Part shown: positions 17,690 to 26,621 of the stretch, piece after piece
Layout: every line of letters begins with the position of its first letter
Position numbering within the stretch: the first letter of the stretch is position 1
Origin: Halobaculum roseum
GTDB taxonomy: Archaea > Halobacteriota > Halobacteria > Halobacteriales > Haloferacaceae
Direction of reading: 5' to 3'
DNA: 64,000 bases
NCBI RefSeq assembly: GCF_019880245.1
Contig: NZ_CP082286.1
Span: 248,001 to 312,000, forward strand
Position numbers and translations under genes: made by a program
Notes under the pieces: generated by a model
The model's input: the letters and a program-made list of their open reading frames with translations, nothing else
What the model was told of the DNA's origin: nothing
The model's database searches: none

Positions 17690-18730
17690 TCAGATCCAGC
17701 CCTCGTTCGCGAGCAGTTCGCCGTTGAGCAGCGAGGCGCCCGCGGCGCCGCGGATCGTGTTGTGCGCGAGGCAGTTGTACTTCACGCCCGCGGGCGTCGT
17801 CCGGACGCCGCCGGCGACGACCTGCATCCCGTCGCCGCGCATGCGGTCCATCCGGGGCTGCGGGCGCTCGGGCTGGTCGTCGCCGAAGACGTGGATGAGC
17901 TGATCCGGCGACGAGGGGAGGTCGGCGCTCGGGTACGACTCCATCGCCGCGCGCACGTCAGCGGGCTCGGGGTCGTCGGCGAGTTCGGCGAACACGTTCT
18001 CCAGGTGGCCGTCGATGGTCGGGATCCGGTTGCACGAGGCGGCGACCTCCGCCGAGTGGAGGCTGAGTTCGGCGCCGTCGAAGTCGCCGAGGAGCTTGCG
18101 GCTCTCGGTCTCCATCTTCTCCTCCTCGCCGCCGATGTGGGGGATGGCGTTGTCGATGATCTCCATCGAGGTGACGCCCGAGTAGCCCGCCCCGGAGACC
18201 GCCTGCAGCGTCGACACCTGTGCGCGTTCGAGGCCGAACTCGTCGAGGGCCGCCAGCGTCGGCACCATCGTGATCGTCGAGCAGTTCGGGTTCTTGACGA
18301 GCGCCCCGTCCCAGCCACGCTCGTCGCGCTGGACCTCGATCAGATCGAGGTGGCCCGGATTGATCTCGGGGATGGTGAGCGGCACGTCGTCGGCCATCCG
18401 GTCGTTCGAGGAGTTCGAGGAGACGACGTAGCCGGCCGCACAGAGGTCTGGCTCGATCTCCGCGGCGACGCCGGAGGGGAGCGACGAGAACAGCAGGTCC
18501 ACGTCGTCGGGGATCTCCGCCGGGTCGGTCGCGCGGACGGTGATGTCCCGAACCGGCTTCGGGATGGCGGAGTCGAGACGCCACTTGGCCGCCTCGCGGT
18601 ACGGCTTCCCCGCGGAGGCGTCGCTGGCGGTCAGACACGCGATCTCGAACTGCGGGTGGCCGTCGAGCAGCTGGATGAACCGTTGGCCCACGGCGCCGGT
18701 GGCGCCGAGGATGCCGACTCGATGAGTCAT
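17690..18730 (-). CDS. asd: aspartate-semialdehyde dehydrogenase
   Basis: 346 residues. Reduces aspartyl phosphate to aspartate semialdehyde for lysine, threonine and methionine synthesis. Seen: N-terminal NADP-binding VGILGATGAVGQRFIQLL, catalytic Cys in VKNPNCSTI (about residue 147) and the C-terminal active-site His region GDGMQVVAGGVR. The length and motifs fit the archaeal/fungal class. The ATG at 18730 is preferred over a GTG 18 bases upstream because gtcttattcg (about 18753-18762) is correctly spaced. The next gene on this strand is a Cys/Met-metabolism PLP enzyme, functionally related but 228 bases away. Confidence 0.96.
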   Translation of the reverse strand: MTHRVGILGATGAVGQRFIQLLDGHPQFEIACLTASDASAGKPYREAAKWRLDSAIPKPVRDITVRATDPAEIPDDVDLLFSSLPSGVAAEIEPDLCAAGYVVSSNSSNDRMADDVPLTIPEINPGHLDLIEVQRDERGWDGALVKNPNCSTITMVPTLAALDEFGLERAQVSTLQAVSGAGYSGVTSMEIIDNAIPHIGGEEEKMETESRKLLGDFDGAELSLHSAEVAASCNRIPTIDGHLENVFAELADDPEPADVRAAMESYPSADLPSSPDQLIHVFGDDQPERPQPRMDRMRGDGMQVVAGGVRTTPAGVKYNCLAHNTIRGAAGASLLNGELLANEGWI

Positions 18731-18957
18731 TGTGTGTCGGTGTGTCACACTCGAATAAGACCCTTCGGATACGCGCGGGCCCGGCGAGGATTGCCGCGGT
18801 CACGGTCCGTCGCTCAGGGGCGCGAGCCGCCGTGGTTCCGTCGGGTGCTCGGCCGCGACGACGAGGGATCGTCGGCCGTCGACCGTCGGCAACCAGCCGG
18901 CGGCGATCGGTCATCGGCGCGCGGTTCTCGATCCTCGTGAGCCGGCGACGGCGTCGA

Positions 18958-20160
18958 CTACTCCGCGGCCGCGTCGAACGCCGCCTGCAGGTCCGTCTTC
19001 ATGTCGTCGACGTGTTCGACGCCGACGGAAACGCGGATGAGGCCGTCAGTGAGGCCGGCGGCTTCGCGTTCCTCCTTCGGAATTGCCGCGTGCGTCATGG
19101 CCGCGGGCTGCTCGATGAGGCTCTCGACCCCGCCGAGGCTCTCCGCGAGCGTGAACACTTCCGTCTCCTCGACGACGGTGCTGGCCTGCTCCAGCGTGCC
19201 GTCGAACTCGAAGGAGAGCATGCCCCCGAAGTCGTCCATCTGCTCGCTCGCGAGGTCGTGTTGCGGGTGGGAGTCGAGCCCCGGGTAGTAGACGCGGGAG
19301 ACGGCGTCGTGGTCGTCGAGCCACGCCGCCAGATCGCGGGCGTTGTCGCAGTGGCGGTCCATCCGAACGGGCAGCGTCTTCGTCCCGCGGAGCACGAGGA
19401 AGCAGTCGAACGGTGACGGCGTCGCGCCGACGGAGTTCTGATAGAAGCCGATGCGCTCGTCGAGGTCGGCGTCGTCCGTGACGAGCGCGCCGCCGACCAC
19501 GTCCGAGTGGCCGCCGAGGTACTTCGTCAGCGAGTGAGAGACGATGTCGGCGCCGTGCTCCAGCGGACGCTGGAGGTACGGCGTGGCGAACGTGTTGTCG
19601 ACGGCACACAGCGCGTCGTGCTCGTGGGCGATGTCCGCCAGCGCGTCGATGTCGTTGACGCGCATCAGGGGGTTCGTGGGCGTCTCGACCCACAGAAGTT
19701 CAGTTTCCTCGCGCATCGCGTCGCGGACGGCGTCGTGGTCGGTCGTGTCGACGAAGTCGAACTCCAGGTCGTACTCCTCGTACACCTGCGTGAAGATGCG
19801 GTGGGTGCCGCCGTACACGTCGTCGCCGGTGACGACGTGGTCGCCCGCCGACAGCAGGTTGAGCACGGTGTTGATCCCGCCCATCCCCGAGGAGAACGCG
19901 CGGCCGTACTCGCCTCCCTCCAGGGCCGCGAGGTTCGCCTCCAGGTCGGTCCTGGTGGGGTTGCCGGTGCGGCTGTACTCGTACCCGCGGTGGTCGCCGG
20001 GGCCGTCCTGCTTGTAGGTCGAGTTGGCGTAGATGGGCGTCATCAGCGCGCCCGTCTCCGGATCCGGACTCTGACCGGCGTGGATCGCGGTCGTCTCGAT
20101 GCGGAACCGGCTCTCGTCGCCGCCGGCGTCGACGTCGTCCGCGTCGTCGTGGTCGCTCAT
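18958..20160 (-). CDS. Cys/Met-metabolism PLP enzyme (cystathionine gamma-synthase/lyase type)
   Basis: 400-residue fold-type I PLP enzyme. Seen: TTAIHAGQSPDPETGA near the N terminus, YSRTGNPTR (substrate/PLP contacts), ALEGG.YGRAFSSGM, the PLP lysine in SHSLTKYLGGHSD and the C-terminal ESLGGVESLIEQPAAMTH segment. Family members make or break cystathionine in methionine/cysteine interconversion; sequence alone does not separate synthase from lyase. The ATG at 20160 gives the family-typical short acidic N terminus; longer frames to 20388 run into the divergent aminotransferase promoter. Confidence 0.9.
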   Translation of the reverse strand: MSDHDDADDVDAGGDESRFRIETTAIHAGQSPDPETGALMTPIYANSTYKQDGPGDHRGYEYSRTGNPTRTDLEANLAALEGGEYGRAFSSGMGGINTVLNLLSAGDHVVTGDDVYGGTHRIFTQVYEEYDLEFDFVDTTDHDAVRDAMREETELLWVETPTNPLMRVNDIDALADIAHEHDALCAVDNTFATPYLQRPLEHGADIVSHSLTKYLGGHSDVVGGALVTDDADLDERIGFYQNSVGATPSPFDCFLVLRGTKTLPVRMDRHCDNARDLAAWLDDHDAVSRVYYPGLDSHPQHDLASEQMDDFGGMLSFEFDGTLEQASTVVEETEVFTLAESLGGVESLIEQPAAMTHAAIPKEEREAAGLTDGLIRVSVGVEHVDDMKTDLQAAFDAAAE

Positions 20161-20365
20161 ACCCGGGGCGACGGTACCGGTCCGTGTGATTCTTGCCATT
20201 CGGGCGTCGCCCTCGCGGACGTCGGTCGCCGCCCACTGCTCCCGGCGCCTGCAGACCGCTCCCGGTCGCCGAACGCTCCCGTTCAGCGACACACAGGCTT
20301 CGTCGTTGGGGGAATCACAAACACCTTGCCACCCGGACCCGGATCCACGGGTATCAGGTGATTTC

Positions 20366-21478
20366 GTGACCGAGAAACGCGAGTACACGGACGACTACCC
20401 CGAGAAGACGCTGTACATCCCCGGGCCGACGGAGGTCCGCGAGGACGTGATCGAGGAGATGGCCCAGCCGATGTTCGGTCACCGGATGGACCGGATGACG
20501 GACCTCTACACCACCATCGTCGAAGACACCAAGGACTTCCTCGGCACCGATAACGAGGTGATGATCCTGACGGCCTCAGGGACGGAGTTCTGGGAGGCCT
20601 CCACGCTCAACCTCGTCGACGAGAACGTCCTCGTGCCGACCTGCGGGAGCTTCAGCGAGCGCCACGCCAACGTCGCCGAGCGCCTCGGTAAGAACGTCGA
20701 CCGCCTGGAGTACGACTGGGGCGAGGCGATCAAGCCGGAGGACATCCGCGAGCACCTCGAAACGAGCGACACGCACTACGACGTGGTCGCGACCGTGATG
20801 AACGAGAGCTCGACCGGCGTCCGCAACCCGATCGAGGAGATCGGCGACGTGATCGCCGAGTACCCGGACACGTACTTCGTCGTCGACGCGGTCTCCGCGC
20901 TCGGTGGCGACTACGTCGACATCGACGCCCACGGCATCGACGTGATCTTCGCGTCGACGCAGAAGGCGTTCGCGATGCCGCCGGGACTCGCCGTCTGCGT
21001 CGTCAGCGACGAGGCGTACGAGCGCGAGGTCGGGAAGGACTCGGCGTCGTGGTACGGCGGCTTCCAGCGCGCGCTGGACTACTACGACCGGAAGGGACAG
21101 ACCCACTCGACACCAGCGATCCCGATCATGCTCGCGTACCGCAAGCAGATGAAGTACATGCTGGAGGAGGGTCATACGGGGCGCGACGCCCGCCACCGCG
21201 AGATGGCCGAGTACACCCGCGAGTGGGCGTACGAACACTTCGACATGTTCCCCGAGGAGGGGTACGAGTCGCAGACGGTCGCGTGCATCGAGAACACGCG
21301 GGGCATCGACGTGGCGGCGACGATCGAGCGGGTGAGCGAGGAGTACGACATGGCGTTCTCGAACGGCTACGGGTCGCAGTTGGGCGAGAAGACGTTCCGC
21401 ATCGGCCACATGGGCGAGCACGACGTGGAGTCGATCAAGGAACTGACCGACGCCATCGAGGACGTGGCCGGACTGTAA
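20366..21478 (+). CDS. class V aminotransferase (serine-pyruvate/alanine-glyoxylate type)
   Basis: 370 residues, GTG start. Seen: YIPGPTEVREDVIEEM typical of the family N terminus, TASGTEFWEAS (PLP phosphate), NESSTGVRNPIEEI, DAVSALGGDYVDID (PLP-ring Asp) and the PLP lysine in FASTQKAFAMPPG. Expected to transaminate serine or alanine with glyoxylate or pyruvate. A GTG at 20366 is the first start past the divergent PLP-enzyme gene; the frame upstream has no conserved sequence. No downstream operon partner (convergent gene ends at 21522). Confidence 0.9.
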   Translation: MTEKREYTDDYPEKTLYIPGPTEVREDVIEEMAQPMFGHRMDRMTDLYTTIVEDTKDFLGTDNEVMILTASGTEFWEASTLNLVDENVLVPTCGSFSERHANVAERLGKNVDRLEYDWGEAIKPEDIREHLETSDTHYDVVATVMNESSTGVRNPIEEIGDVIAEYPDTYFVVDAVSALGGDYVDIDAHGIDVIFASTQKAFAMPPGLAVCVVSDEAYEREVGKDSASWYGGFQRALDYYDRKGQTHSTPAIPIMLAYRKQMKYMLEEGHTGRDARHREMAEYTREWAYEHFDMFPEEGYESQTVACIENTRGIDVAATIERVSEEYDMAFSNGYGSQLGEKTFRIGHMGEHDVESIKELTDAIEDVAGL

Positions 21479-21521
21479 GCTGAACAGTCTCCCGTCCCGA
21501 TATCCTCGGACTGCTCCCGGT

Positions 21522-22142
21522 TCACTCCAATCGTCCGAGTTCGCCCCGGCGTTCGCGCTGCATGATGCCGGCGGCGAAGAACCGAAGTTTCTCGACGAGT
21601 TCCGCCTCCGTCTCGTAGGTTTCGACCCGCAGGTCCCATCGCACTCGTGCGGATCGGATCATCGCACTCGTCACGTCGTCCTCGTGGACGAACACCAACC
21701 GGTCCCCGTGCGTCTCCGAAAGCGCCTCGAGGATGCTTCCGGCTTCCTCCCCGACGCCGAAGTTGTGCCCGAGGAACGGGAGCACGAACGCCGTCGCGTT
21801 ACTGCATCCCGTGTATTCGATGCTCTGTGTCGCCGCGTCCACCTCGTCGGTGTCCACATCGACATCGAGGGCCAGAAACGCGTTCACACCCGGCGTGACC
21901 CGGAGCTCGCCCTGTATCCGTCGCAGGAGTGCCTGAGCGGCGTCGATGTCGTCCTTGTTCCGGAAGAGCCGACGCAACGGTCCCGGGAGGTCGTCGACAT
22001 CGATCTCGCGCTGCTCCTCCTCGCTCAACACGTAGTTGAGGTTGAAGGACTTGTACGGACCCATCAGGTAGAAGAGGAACCGATCGTATTTCACGTGGCC
22101 CAACCGCTCGACGATCAGGTCTCGTGTGATCTCTACCGTCAC
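21522..22142 (-). CDS. Rossmann-like protein resembling nucleoside deoxyribosyltransferase/TIR-type folds
   Basis: 206 residues from a GTG start. Seen: strand FLFYLMGPYKSF near the N terminus (like the GPYF of NDT-fold proteins), FLALDVDVDTDEVDAATQS in the middle, then SNATAFVLPFLGHNFGVGEEAG, which resembles the catalytic-Glu motif of deoxyribosyltransferase and TIR-like hydrolases (small-Gly-x-Glu-x-Gly), and a C-terminal helix. I cannot name the family with confidence; I recall similar haloarchaeal proteins under a DUF number (DUF7509). It is divergent from a winged-helix regulator across a 98-base gap. Enzyme activity is inferred only from the motif. Confidence 0.6.
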   Translation of the reverse strand: MTVEITRDLIVERLGHVKYDRFLFYLMGPYKSFNLNYVLSEEEQREIDVDDLPGPLRRLFRNKDDIDAAQALLRRIQGELRVTPGVNAFLALDVDVDTDEVDAATQSIEYTGCSNATAFVLPFLGHNFGVGEEAGSILEALSETHGDRLVFVHEDDVTSAMIRSARVRWDLRVETYETEAELVEKLRFFAAGIMQRERRGELGRLE

Positions 22143-22164
22143 GCTCGACTGTGCTCGTCTGCAG

Positions 22165-22175
22165 TATTTAAAATA
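22165..22175. promoter_or_regulatory. near-palindromic TATA element between divergent genes
   Basis: tatttaaaata is almost its own reverse complement and lies 23-33 bases upstream of the GTG at 22142, so it can serve the minus-strand gene; the plus-strand regulator at 22241 probably uses gagaatattcgg or ttctaag nearer its start. The A+T-rich 22160-22200 block is the likely binding site for the adjacent regulator (inference). Confidence 0.55.
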
Positions 22176-22240
22176 AGGTGTTTTTGAGAATATTCGGCTT
22201 GAGAAGTTCTAAGAGTCACTCCCCCGTACACCCGAGTAAG

Positions 22241-22654
22241 ATGGCGACGAACCACTCCGAGGCGGTCGGTGGTCGGGTCCCGGAGGACCCGGAGGATCTG
22301 CTCCCGGAAGAGAGCGTTCTCACGCTCGATGAATACCTCGCGATGCACGCTGCCGTCGGACACCGCACTCGCTATGAGATCCTCTACCGCCTCGTCCACA
22401 CCGGATCGATGAGCCCGACGGAACTGGAAGCCGCGCTCGACATCGACGACAGCACCCTCCACTACCACCTCAACAAGCTCGTCGAGGTCGGGCTCATCGA
22501 AAAGCGGCAACGGACCGAGCGTGGGCAGGACGGCCTGTACAGCTACTATCGGGCGACAATCTTCGGCGAGGTGACGCTCACGGAGGGGGTCGACGAGTTG
22601 ATCCGCGGCGAACGGGAGTTCGACGAGCTGTACGACAGTTCGACCGACCGCTAA
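22241..22654 (+). CDS. ArsR-like winged-helix transcriptional regulator
   Basis: 137 residues. A winged helix-turn-helix occupies about residues 30-105: HAAVGHRTRYEILYRLV, then recognition-helix region MSPTELEAALDIDDSTLHYHLNKLVE and a wing with GLIEKRQ. The C-terminal part YYRATIFGEVTLTEGV may form a small sensing or dimer region; no metal-binding Cys pair is visible. ATG at 22241 (MATNHSE) is preferred over an upstream ATG at 22178. Divergent from the NDT/TIR-like gene, which it probably regulates along with itself. Confidence 0.82.
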   Translation: MATNHSEAVGGRVPEDPEDLLPEESVLTLDEYLAMHAAVGHRTRYEILYRLVHTGSMSPTELEAALDIDDSTLHYHLNKLVEVGLIEKRQRTERGQDGLYSYYRATIFGEVTLTEGVDELIRGEREFDELYDSSTDR

Positions 22655-22892
22655 CTCGAAGCGGCTACACGGCGGACGAAGTGTCGCCCGGAACACTAAC
22701 GAGCCGGCGTCATCCCGTGGCGGCGTGCCGCGTCGGCCGGTAAACCCTCGTGCCGGGCGTCCGCGATCGCGGCTCGCGGCGGGCCGTGTGTCGCGCGCCC
22801 GGGTTCTCCGCACCGTCATCGCACCCTGGCGGGTCTACTGGGGCGGGGACTGAAGGCGCGCACTCACTGATAGCGGCCGGCGGTACAAACCG

Positions 22893-23366
22893 CTACCGGA
22901 GGAACTTCGAGAGTCGGTCCCTGAGCGAGGAGTCCTCGCCCAGCTTCAGGTAGAACGCGTCGCCGCCGTCCTCGTAGTAGTTCTCGATGCGGCGGACGAC
23001 CTGAAAGCCGATGTGTTTGTAGAAGTTCAGCGCCGCCTCGTTCGTCGTCCGCGCGTGACACGACACCGAGCGATTCTCCTCGGCGACCTCGGCGACGAGG
23101 CGCTCCCCGTACCCCCGTCCCCGGACCCGCGGCGCGACGGCCAGAAACAGGATGTAGCCGTCGCGGCGCGACGCGGCCAGCCCGACGAGTTCGTCGTCCT
23201 CGACGAGCAGGTGGCACTCCGCGCGCTTGTAGGCGTTCATGAAGAAGCCGCGCCGCTGCTTGAGGACACCCTCGTGCTCGCGGATCTCCTCTTTCAGCGC
23301 CCAGGCGGCCTCCGCGTGCTCGGCCTCCCCCGGGGGGTCCATGCGCTTTTCGACGTTGACGCTCAC
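22893..23366 (-). CDS. GNAT-family N-acetyltransferase
   Basis: 157 residues with the RimI-type core: GYILFLAVAPRVRGRGYGERL (acetyl-CoA loop RxxGxG), ARTTNEAALNFYKHIGFQVVRRIENYY (motif B). The GTG at 23366 is preferred over an ATG at 23393 because gagttaaatg (about 23391-23400) is its TATA box. Could acetylate protein N termini; the FYxxxGF..x..xxYY signature resembles RimI/NAA10-like enzymes. The 238-base region between this gene and the regulator (22655-22892) holds no recognised feature. Confidence 0.85.
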   Translation of the reverse strand: MSVNVEKRMDPPGEAEHAEAAWALKEEIREHEGVLKQRRGFFMNAYKRAECHLLVEDDELVGLAASRRDGYILFLAVAPRVRGRGYGERLVAEVAEENRSVSCHARTTNEAALNFYKHIGFQVVRRIENYYEDGGDAFYLKLGEDSSLRDRLSKFLR

Positions 23367-23508
23367 GCGAGAGGTTCTACTGCTGAAGCGCATTTAACTC
23401 CACCGTCGGCGGCGCTCTCCGCCGGACGTGCGCTCGTCGTCGCCGACAGGCCTGCACCCGCTCCGGAAGCAGTACCGTTTTTATTCCCGTCGCTCGACGA
23501 GGTGGGTA

Positions 23509-24723
23509 ATGCCGAGTTGGTCTCCCGACCGGCTGAGCGGGTCGATCGTCGGGCCGGTCCGGAGCGCGTTCGTCACCGGCGTCGCGGTGGTCGTGCCGCT
23601 GTTGCTCTCGCTCATCGTCCTCGCGGTCGCCGGCCGCTACGTCTACCAGTACCTCGACCTGTTCTCGACGCTGGTGCTCGACCTCAGTCCGAGCGCCCGG
23701 TACGTCCTCTCCGTGTCCGGGGTCAGGCTCTCGCTCACCGAGGAGGCGCTGATCGAACTCCTGACGCCGTTGGTGTTGGCGTCGCTTATCCTGACTGTCG
23801 GGCTGTTCATCAACGCGTCGCGGTTCGGGGCCCTCGCGGTCGACTACTTCGACGCCGCGGTCGCGCACGTCCCCGGCATCGGCGCCGTCTACGAGTCGTT
23901 CCGGCAGATGTCCGACGTGATGATCAACGAGGACGCACAGAACTTCCGCGACGTGAAGCTCGTCGAGTTCCCCCACGAGGGGGCGTACACGCTCGGCTTT
24001 CTCACGACCGAAACGCCGGACCCCCTCCGCGAGCCCGCCGGACACGACCGGATGTTGACGCTGTTTCTCCCGCTGGCGCCGAATCCGGTGATGGGAGGGC
24101 ACCTCGTCCACATGCCCGCCGACCGCGTGATGGACGTGGACATGACCGTCGAGGAGGGTCTCCGCGCGGTCGTCACGAGCGGCGTGGCGGTGTCGGGCGG
24201 GTCGGGCGCGAGCGACGACGGGCTCTCGGCTCGACAGCTCCGAACGCTCTCCCGGGTCGAACACGCCGACCAGCGCCTCCATCCCGAGGCGGACTCCCCG
24301 GATATCCGGCGCTCCGAACCGGAGGCCGCCGAACGAGCGGACGAATGGGACCGACAGGTCGACCTGACGCGCTCCGAGACGCCGACCGACGTGGCTCGAC
24401 GGACGCGCGCACAGCGGGACCCGATCGAGGGGGACGACGAGGAGGATCTCGACGACCGCCAACCGTACTCGCTGTACGGGAACTCGGAGGCGACCTCGAC
24501 GCCGGCACGGGAGGCCGGTCGCTACGATGTGGAGTCCGACGGGAACGAGGAGGTCCCCGAGCACGACGCCGACCGGCCGTCCACGGAGCGCGACGGCACC
24601 GACTCCCCGCCGGCCGCGGAACAGCGGGGCGGCGAGGGAACGGCTGCTCGGGCGGACGGGGACGAGGAACTGGATGACGACCGCGCCCACGACGACGGCG
24701 ATCATGATCGAGGCGACGAGTAG
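23509..24723 (+). CDS. DUF502-family membrane protein with long acidic tail
   Basis: 404 residues. Two transmembrane helices (about 19-47 and 83-105) with a DUF502-type core including YFDAAVAHVPGIGAVYESFRQ and VEFPHEGAYTLGFLT (about 110-190), followed by a roughly 150-residue hydrophilic, Asp/Glu/Arg-rich C-terminal tail (about 245-404) likely disordered in the cytoplasm. Function unknown; DUF502 proteins are widespread in bacteria and archaea. ATG at 23509 has gtttttatt about 28 bases upstream. Confidence 0.85.
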   Translation: MPSWSPDRLSGSIVGPVRSAFVTGVAVVVPLLLSLIVLAVAGRYVYQYLDLFSTLVLDLSPSARYVLSVSGVRLSLTEEALIELLTPLVLASLILTVGLFINASRFGALAVDYFDAAVAHVPGIGAVYESFRQMSDVMINEDAQNFRDVKLVEFPHEGAYTLGFLTTETPDPLREPAGHDRMLTLFLPLAPNPVMGGHLVHMPADRVMDVDMTVEEGLRAVVTSGVAVSGGSGASDDGLSARQLRTLSRVEHADQRLHPEADSPDIRRSEPEAAERADEWDRQVDLTRSETPTDVARRTRAQRDPIEGDDEEDLDDRQPYSLYGNSEATSTPAREAGRYDVESDGNEEVPEHDADRPSTERDGTDSPPAAEQRGGEGTAARADGDEELDDDRAHDDGDHDRGDE

Positions 24724-24759
24724 GTTAACAGCCGGCGGCGCGAACCCGATATCGAACCC

Positions 24760-25284
24760 GTGAGCGACGACCCCGATCGACCCCTCGACGCTGAGGACGA
24801 CCCGGACGATCCCGCCGCCGCCGACGATACTACCGCCACTGCCGACCACGACGCCGGCGCCGTCGACGCGCATGGTCGGTTCGAACTCCGCGAGCACACC
24901 GCCGACGTGGCCGTCGCGGCGACCGCGGACTCGCTGGGCGGGGTGTTCGCCGCCGTGGCGGAGGGGCTGACCGCGGCGATGTGCGACTCGTTCCCCGCGA
25001 CCGGCGACCGGTTCACGTTTCGCGTCCGCTCGGAGTCGCCGGAGGCGGCGCTGTTCGACTACCTCGACGAGTGCATCTACGAGCGGGACGTCCGCGGCGT
25101 CTTGCCGGTCGATCACCGGGCGACCGTCCGCGTCGAGGGTGACGAGTGGGTCGTCGAAGCGAGCGCGCGGGGCGTCCCGCTTTCGGCCGTCACCGCGCGG
25201 GACGTGAAGGCGGTGACGTACTCGGAGATGGAGCTGGCGGAGACCGACGACGGGTGGCGCGCCTACGTCGTCTTCGACGTCTGA
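24760..25284 (+). CDS. archease, RtcB-activating protein
   Basis: 174 residues from GTG. An acidic N-terminal tail (about 1-36) precedes the archease fold: FELREHTADVAVAATA (metal-binding His/Asp region), LFDYLDECIYERDV, then C-terminal DVKAVTYSEMEL and VVFDV. Archease promotes guanylylation of RtcB during tRNA splicing and RNA repair. The gene lies 1.3 kb upstream of rtcB on the same strand, with a DoxX-type membrane gene between them. The acidic leader is an addition not seen in most archeases and probably a halophilic extension. Confidence 0.92.
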   Translation: MSDDPDRPLDAEDDPDDPAAADDTTATADHDAGAVDAHGRFELREHTADVAVAATADSLGGVFAAVAEGLTAAMCDSFPATGDRFTFRVRSESPEAALFDYLDECIYERDVRGVLPVDHRATVRVEGDEWVVEASARGVPLSAVTARDVKAVTYSEMELAETDDGWRAYVVFDV

Positions 25285-25380
25285 ACCCCGACCTCGTGGT
25301 CGACAGCTACTCGCCGACTTCGGAGAGGTCCATGTGAACCGGTCACAGGACTTACCATCGCGGCGCCCGGATCGTGAACG

Positions 25381-26586
25381 ATGCGCCCGCGTTCTCGACA
25401 CATCCTCGCCGCCGCCGCCGTGCAGCTCGGCACGCTCGTCACGTTCGTCGCGGCCGCGTCGGGAGTCGCCGCCGCACACGTTGAGTACGTGACCGACGCC
25501 GACAACGGCGACCCGATCGCGTTCCTCACGTCGGCGTTGTCCGACCCGGTCGTCGTGCTGGCGCTCGGCGCCGGCGGCCTCGCCGTCGTCGGGACCATGG
25601 CGGGGTATCTCCGCGTTCAGCCCCTCCGGGCCGACGTAGCCGCGATCCGGCGCGCGCTCGTCGACTACGCCGACCTGCTCCCCTGGCTGCTCCGACTCAG
25701 TATCGGGCTGCCGATGGTCGGCGCCGGCTTCGCGGGCTACCTGTTCACGCCGCTGGTCACGGCGGCCGACACCGGGGTTCCGGTCCGCCTGTTCGGCGTC
25801 GCCGTCGGCTTCGCGCTGCTGTTCGGCCTCGCGACGAGGTTCGTCGCGGGAGTCGCGTTGGCGTCGTATCTGGCGTTGCTTCCGGTGCACCCCTCGCTGT
25901 TCTTCGCCTTCGAGTACGTCGCCGGCCTCCTCGCGATCGTTATCGTCGGCGGCGGGCGCCCGAGCGCCGACCACGTCATCGCGCGACTGGCCGCGAACGA
26001 CGAGACGGTGTACTCCCGGTTCGATCCGTTCTACCGCCGGATCGCTGTCCCCGCGGGAGAGGCCCTCGACCCGTACCGACGGTACGTGCCGACGGTCGTC
26101 CGGATCGGGATGGGTATCGTCTTCGCGTACCTCGCGCTCGCCGAGAAGCTCCTCGCGCCGAACCAGGCGCTCGCGGTCGTCGAGCAGTACGGGCTCTCGA
26201 CGCTGTTACCCGTGCCGCCGGAGCTGTGGGTGCTCGGTGCCGCCGTCACGGAACTGTTCCTCGGAGTCCTGCTCGTGGCAGGGCTCTTCACGCGGGCCGC
26301 GTCGACCGCGGCGTTCGTCGTGTTCACCACCACGCTGTTCGGGCTCGCGGACGACCCGGTACTCGCGCACATCTCGCTGTTCGGCCTGGTGTCGGTGCTG
26401 CTCGTCACCGGGGCCGGGCCGTTCTCCGCCGACCTGGCCGTTTTCCGGTCGCCGAACGAACGAGGAGCACCCGAGATGGGGCCGGACGCGGTTCGCACCG
26501 CCGCATCCGGGGGGTCGGGGGCGTCCGGGACGCCACGGTCAGTCGAGCGGTCGGCCGACCGCGACCCGGGTGACGCCGACCGGTAG
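25381..26586 (+). CDS. DoxX-like multi-spanning membrane protein
   Basis: 401 residues. Signal-like N-terminal helix (ILAAAAVQLGTLVTFVAAA), then a first group of helices (about 45-70, 95-200) and, after a soluble loop with SRFDPFYRRIAVPAG, a DoxX-type four-helix block (about 235-350; RIGMGIVFAYLALAEKLLAPNQAL...GAAVTELFLGVLLV). The C-terminal about 50 residues are hydrophilic. DoxX-family proteins are linked to quinone or thiosulfate redox chemistry in some organisms, but function here is not readable. Its position between archease and rtcB is curious and may be coincidental. Confidence 0.75.
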   Translation: MRPRSRHILAAAAVQLGTLVTFVAAASGVAAAHVEYVTDADNGDPIAFLTSALSDPVVVLALGAGGLAVVGTMAGYLRVQPLRADVAAIRRALVDYADLLPWLLRLSIGLPMVGAGFAGYLFTPLVTAADTGVPVRLFGVAVGFALLFGLATRFVAGVALASYLALLPVHPSLFFAFEYVAGLLAIVIVGGGRPSADHVIARLAANDETVYSRFDPFYRRIAVPAGEALDPYRRYVPTVVRIGMGIVFAYLALAEKLLAPNQALAVVEQYGLSTLLPVPPELWVLGAAVTELFLGVLLVAGLFTRAASTAAFVVFTTTLFGLADDPVLAHISLFGLVSVLLVTGAGPFSADLAVFRSPNERGAPEMGPDAVRTAASGGSGASGTPRSVERSADRDPGDADR

Positions 26587-26621
26587 TAACGCTATTCCGT
26601 CCGCCAGCGGGAGAGACGTAC

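Noticed and set aside
22655..22892. Possible gene in the gap after the ArsR-like regulator
   Set aside because: No start with a promoter and no protein-like frame; Arg-rich shadows only.
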